Positions 13,848 to 16,824 of a DNA stretch of 16,824 nucleotides are shown in pieces (the stretch's first letter is position 1; the number at the start of each line of letters is the position of its first letter). The DNA lies in assembly GCA_027717875.1 (NCBI GenBank), contig JALLOL010000022.1, forward strand, positions 1 through 16,824, in the 5' to 3' direction. The stretch comes from Acidobacteria bacterium AH-259-L09 (GTDB lineage: Bacteria > Acidobacteriota > UBA6911 > RPQK01). The translations under genes and the position numbers were made by a program. The notes below the pieces were generated by a model. It searched no databases. It had not been told where the DNA came from and saw only the letters and a program-made list of their open reading frames with translations.

Positions 13848-13937
13848 GAATTCAGAATCTAGAATTCAGAATCCAGAAGTCAGAATCCAGAATCCAGAAG
13901 TCAGAATTCAGAATTCAGAAGTCAGAATTCAGAAGCC
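13812..13937 (+). repeat. Long D+A heptad array, left arm of an inverted repeat
   Basis: It starts with D units (GGGGACA, AGGAGAC, TGGGGACA) and continues with about 15 A heptads, variants of GAATTCA, GAATCCA and GAAGTCA. The first 60 bp (13812-13871) match the reverse complement of 14031-14090 at 55 of 60 positions. The first 36 bp are also the 3' end of the preceding gene, including its stop. Confidence 0.92.
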
Positions 13938-14030
13938 TCCAGATAAACAGCTGTCGTTGTCTCTTTGTCCCCCTGTCCCCTTGAACGACAACGAGACCAC
14001 CGGGTCAGGGGGTCAGTTACTCAGCACTCC

Positions 14031-14090
14031 TTCTGAATTCTGGATTCTGAATTCTGACTTCTGGATTCTGTCCCTTGTCTCCTTGTCCCC
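14031..14090 (-). repeat. A'+D' heptad array, right arm of the inverted repeat
   Basis: Plus-strand units are TTCTGAA, TTCTGGA, TTCTGAA, TTCTGAC, TTCTGGA and TTCTGTC, then CCTTGTCTCCTTGTCCCC. The 159-bp spacer between the arms (13872-14030) holds the rest of the left array and another D'-like patch, TTTGTCCCCCTGTCCCC, at about 13964-13980. The whole gap from 13848 to 14214 contains no gene I can support; apart from the repeats, 14091-14214 has only the leader of the next gene. Confidence 0.92.
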
Positions 14091-14214
14091 CCGGCTGTAC
14101 TTTCCCAATGGAAATTCCTTGCTGTTTGTCGTAGACTGGGGTGAGAAGTAGGGGGGCACACTCAGATGGCCGTTCTGTGGCTGAAATTATAGTCTTTTCA
14201 ATAGAGGAGGTATT

Positions 14215-14721
14215 ATGAGATCCCATTTAAGTCTTTTAGTTTTGGTGAGTCTTGTCGTCTTGACTGCCTGCGCCCCGGCGGGGCCGACCGAGGCGGAGAG
14301 TGAGGCCGCTATGCAGGCGGACATAGACGCACTCGATCAATTGCGCTCCGATTATGAGGCTGCTTACAATGCTCAGGATGCGGCCGCTGTGGCAGGCTTT
14401 TACACCGATGACGCGGTGCGTTCACTGCCAAACCAAGAGCCCACTTCGGGCAGGGATGCCATCCAGTCGAACCTTCAGGCCACCTTGGACCAGGCCGAAG
14501 CCGAGATCTCGATTCCCTCAGAAGAGATACAGGTAGCCGGGGACTGGGCGTTCGGTGCAGGAACCTACAGCTTAAAACTAACCCCCAAGGAAGAGGGCGG
14601 TGAAGCGACTGCGAGAAATGGCAGCTATATTGTCATCCTGAAACGGCAGGCCGACGGCTGCTGGAAAATTGCTCGTGTTGTCGACAGCAGCAACGACCCG
14701 CTCCCGGGCGCCGAAGAGTGA
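14215..14721 (+). CDS. Lipoprotein with NTF2-like (DUF4440/SnoaL-type) domain
   Basis: This 168-residue protein has a lipoprotein signal peptide ending in the lipobox LTAC (Cys19). An NTF2-fold domain follows: LRSDYEAAYNAQDAAAVAGFYTDDAVRSLP (about 44-73), GRDAIQSNLQATLDQAEAEIS, and the C-terminal strands SYIVILKRQADGCWKIARVVDSSNDP. This pattern is typical of DUF4440/SgcJ-type proteins, whose members bind small ligands or act as enzymes; no specific role can be given. It would be lipidated in the envelope, where Lnt (encoded upstream) acts. ATG 14215 has GAGGAGG 5 nt upstream. A TATAGT at 14188-14193 may be its -10 box. The stop is 2 nt before the next inverted repeat. Confidence 0.87.
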   Translation: MRSHLSLLVLVSLVVLTACAPAGPTEAESEAAMQADIDALDQLRSDYEAAYNAQDAAAVAGFYTDDAVRSLPNQEPTSGRDAIQSNLQATLDQAEAEISIPSEEIQVAGDWAFGAGTYSLKLTPKEEGGEATARNGSYIVILKRQADGCWKIARVVDSSNDPLPGAEE

Positions 14722-14723
14722 AC

Positions 14724-14930
14724 GGAGACAGGGGACAGGAGTCAGAATCCAGAATTCAGAATTCAGAATTCAGAATTCAGAAGGGGTGCTCTATTGAGCT
14801 GTGAGCTATTGAGCCGGCAAGTGACTGCTGGAACCTGAGGCTGCGCGAAGCTCAAAAGCTAAAATAGCCCATTCCGATTCTGGATTCTGGATTCTGACTT
14901 CTGGATTCTGTCTCCTGTCCCCTTGTCTCC
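14724..14930. repeat. Inverted repeat element between convergent genes
   Basis: The left arm (14724-14779) has heptads in continuous register: GGAGACA, GGGGACA, GGAGTCA, GAATCCA, then four GAATTCA. The right arm (14876-14930) is its reverse complement apart from one inserted base and a few changes. Inside, AGCTATTGAGC (14804-14814) and GCTCAAAAGCT (14850-14860) extend the symmetry with module C, and GGAACCT at 14830-14836 resembles one B unit. The element fills the gap from 2 nt after one stop to 7 nt before the opposing stop. It could fold as a long hairpin in transcripts from either side. Confidence 0.9.
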
Positions 14931-14937
14931 TCTGCCA

Positions 14938-15150
14938 TCAATATTGCTTCTGGAAGTGATCCTTTGGCAGGGGATCGCGCTTGAGCCATCCTCGTTCCTC
15001 CTTGTTCGATCGAAAAACCCTGCGAAGAAGAGAGACCGGCAGCAGGATGCCGTAAAATGAAATGAGCAACAACACGAAGGTGTTGAACCGGCCCATGAGT
15101 TTGGCCAGCTGGAGCAATAACGCACGTATTGTTCTTATTCCTTCAATCAT
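14938..15150 (-). CDS. Small membrane protein next to carbamoyltransferase (SxtJ-like C-terminal part)
   Basis: This 70-residue protein has one transmembrane helix (about 20-42, RFNTFVLLLISFYGILLPVSLL) followed by RRVFR and a charged tail containing KRDPLP. The helix plus DPL tail resembles the second half of SxtJ-family proteins, which often accompany NodU-type carbamoyltransferase genes; the usual first half is missing. ATG 15150 directly follows the carbamoyltransferase TAA (TAAATG), so the genes are co-transcribed and coupled. The family assignment is from memory of pattern only. A GTG further in (VRALLLQLAK) is a possible later start with GAAGGA upstream. Confidence 0.65.
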   Translation of the reverse strand: MIEGIRTIRALLLQLAKLMGRFNTFVLLLISFYGILLPVSLLRRVFRSNKEERGWLKRDPLPKDHFQKQY

Positions 15151-16824
15151 TTAATCATTCAATCCTGAAGGTTGATCCCTCTTACTCAAAAAGAAATTCC
15201 CTATGCTCAGAAAATCGATGCCCGTTCGCATAAAACACTGGTAAGCCTGCTGTGGAGACTCCACGATTGGCTCGCCTCGCACGTTAAAGCTGGTGTTTAG
15301 AAGAACTGAAGAGCCTGTTTGCCCCTGGAATTCTTCCAGCAGCCGGTGGAAGCGGGGATTATCCGCTTTGCCAACGGTTTGAATCCGGGCAGAGCCGTCC
15401 ACATGCGTTACGGCCGGAATTTCACATCGTTTGCTGTCTCGGACGGGAGCCACCAGCAGCATGTAGGGGCTTGAACAATCCAACTCAAAGTATTTAGAGA
15501 CGTGATTCTGCATGACAGCCGGTGCAAAAGGGCGAAACGACTCCCGAAATTTCACCCGAAGATTAATCAGTTTGTGCATATCCGGCTTCCGAGGATCCGC
15601 CAGAATGCTGCGATTTCCAAGTGCTCGAGGTCCAAATTCCATGCGGCCTTGAAACCAAGCGATGACGGCTCCTTGGGCCAAGACCTGGGCCGTTTTCGTG
15701 ATCAAAGAGGAATCTTGCAGTTCCTCATATTTTGCTCCCTGAGAGTCGAGACAGGCGCGGATCTCGTCCTTGTCGTACTCAGTTCCAAGGAGCGATCCCT
15801 GCTGCTGGTCGCAGACCTGAAGCCCGGTGCTTTTCGAGCGTGGATGGCCAAGAAACCGATGCCACACTGCCAGAGCCGCTCCCAGTGCTCCCCCTGCGTC
15901 ACCAGCCGCCGGTTGTATCCAAAGATCTTCGAACCCCACTTCCCTCATCACACGACCATTGGCCACACAGTTCAGAGCTACGCCTCCCGCCATGCAAAGG
16001 TACTTCTCCCCGGTCTTCCGACGCAAATGCTTACACATCCTCAGGATGACCTCCTCAGTTACCTTTTGGATCGAGGCCGCGATATCTTTGTGTTCTTGGG
16101 ACAGCGGATCGTTCGGTTTTCGGGGCGCAGCTCCAAAGAGCTGCTCGAAACGTGAAGATGCCATTTTCAAGCCAGTTTCGAAGTCAAAGAATTCGGTATT
16201 TAACCGAAAGGATCCGTCCTCATGGATGTCGATAAGGCGCTCTTGTATTAAGTTCTGGTATGTGGGATTTCCGTAGGGTGCGAGACCCATCACTTTATAT
16301 TCACCGGAATTGACTTCAAATCCGAGATAATAGGTAAAAGTCGTGTAGAGCAACCCGAGCGAGTGGGGAAAGCGAATCTCTGACTCCAGTTGGATCTCAC
16401 TGCCTTTACCCCGGCCGAGAGCGGTCGTCGTCCACTCACCTACGGCGTCAACAGTGAGCAGCGCCGCTGACTCGAACGGTGACGGGTAAAAGGCGGAAGC
16501 AGCGTGGGACTCATGATGATCCGCGAACAGAATCTCTCCCTCGTATTCGAGTTTCCTTCGAATCAGTTCTTTCATCCAGATTTTTTCCTTGATCCAAACC
16601 GGGATAGCTTTCAGATAGGAGGCAAATCCTCGAGGGCAATGACGCAAATAGGTTTCAAGAAGGCGTTCCAATTTGGAGAAAGGCTTTTCGTAAAAGACCA
16701 CGTAGTCGAGATCGCTCACGGAGCACTGGCCGATCTTGAGAACAGCTGCAATGGCTTTTGAGGGAAAGGAACTATCGTGTTTTCGACGACTGAAGCGCTC
16801 TTCCTGCAAGGCGGCGACAATGCG
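15151..16824 (-). CDS. NodU/CmcH-family carbamoyltransferase (5' end outside window)
   Basis: The frame is open to the right edge; 557 codons are visible, beginning RIVAALQEERFSRRKHD. The family normally has about 20-30 residues before this, so a TTG at 16809 is an internal leucine, not the start. The N-terminal actin-like/Kae1-like domain shows the metal and carbamoyl-adenylate site DHHESHAASAFY and TVDAVGEW, then MAGGVALNCVANGRV. The C-terminal domain shows WFQGRMEFGPRALGNRSILADPR and FRESFRPFAPAV. These enzymes use carbamoyl phosphate and ATP to carbamoylate sugars or natural products; with the small membrane gene downstream, a surface-glycan role is plausible. The acceptor is unknown. Confidence 0.93.
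   Translation of the reverse strand, partial: RIVAALQEERFSRRKHDSSFPSKAIAAVLKIGQCSVSDLDYVVFYEKPFSKLERLLETYLRHCPRGFASYLKAIPVWIKEKIWMKELIRRKLEYEGEILFADHHESHAASAFYPSPFESAALLTVDAVGEWTTTALGRGKGSEIQLESEIRFPHSLGLLYTTFTYYLGFEVNSGEYKVMGLAPYGNPTYQNLIQERLIDIHEDGSFRLNTEFFDFETGLKMASSRFEQLFGAAPRKPNDPLSQEHKDIAASIQKVTEEVILRMCKHLRRKTGEKYLCMAGGVALNCVANGRVMREVGFEDLWIQPAAGDAGGALGAALAVWHRFLGHPRSKSTGLQVCDQQQGSLLGTEYDKDEIRACLDSQGAKYEELQDSSLITKTAQVLAQGAVIAWFQGRMEFGPRALGNRSILADPRKPDMHKLINLRVKFRESFRPFAPAVMQNHVSKYFELDCSSPYMLLVAPVRDSKRCEIPAVTHVDGSARIQTVGKADNPRFHRLLEEFQGQTGSSVLLNTSFNVRGEPIVESPQQAYQCFMRTGIDFLSIGNFFLSKRDQPSGLND

Noticed and set aside
13812..13937. Repeat array as a CRISPR
   Set aside because: Units are 7 bp, contiguous and without unique spacers, and no cas genes are in the window.
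15502..16155. 217-codon open frame on the plus strand inside the carbamoyltransferase gene
   Set aside because: It is antisense to a strongly conserved family and its translation is low in recognisable structure.

Overview
The window looks like chromosomal DNA from an uncultured or poorly studied Gram-negative bacterium. It carries lnt, SPOR and lipoprotein genes, a bacterial chromosomal integron array, and an RF2 gene with the classic frameshift site. Gene content and order (ffs-dnaX-ybaB-recR; nfeD-slipin-SPOR-lnt-prfB) would suit Nitrospirota or a neighbouring phylum, but that is a guess from gene style, not a measured affiliation.

Region 1 (1-3003) is the distal end of an integron gene-cassette array. 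At least five cassettes all point right and are separated by attC sites: imperfect hairpins bounded by R'' (consensus RYYYAAC) and R' (GTTRRRY). They encode a small membrane protein, an ICMT/PEMT-like membrane methyltransferase, a decayed DUF4328 membrane protein, a VOC/glyoxalase-fold protein and a RelE-type toxin with an XRE antitoxin. No integrase is in view; by orientation it should lie to the left.

Region 2 (3127-6178) is housekeeping. Two tRNA-Ser genes (GGA and CGA) lie on the minus strand. The SRP RNA gene (ffs), dnaX, ybaB/ebfC and recR follow on the plus strand.

Region 3 (6360-7503, minus strand) is a three-gene molybdenum cofactor operon, moaD-moaE-mog, with 4-bp ATGA overlaps. 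Region 4 (7719-13847, plus strand) is a tight operon: nfeD membrane protease, slipin/stomatin, SPOR protein, lnt, prfB and a one-pass membrane protein of unknown function. Region 5 (14215-16824) has an NTF2-fold lipoprotein gene on the plus strand. Convergent to it are a NodU-type carbamoyltransferase gene, cut by the right edge of the window, and a small SxtJ-like membrane protein gene.

The most striking unexplained structure is a set of dispersed short tandem repeats with a mostly 7-bp period, found in every intergenic space from 5546 rightwards. Four modules recur: D (GGGGACA/GGAGACA), A (GAATYCA), B (GAAACCT/GTTCCAG) and C (AGCTCAA). They occur in inverted pairs: A-B-C on one side of the moa operon and C'-B'-A'-D' on the other, a 60-bp inverted repeat with 55 matches at 13812-14090, and another inverted pair exactly between the convergent genes at 14724-14930. 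Some units run into genes and supply a start-site context, a C-terminal tail or a stop codon. They resemble the heptanucleotide STRR repeats of cyanobacteria in period only.
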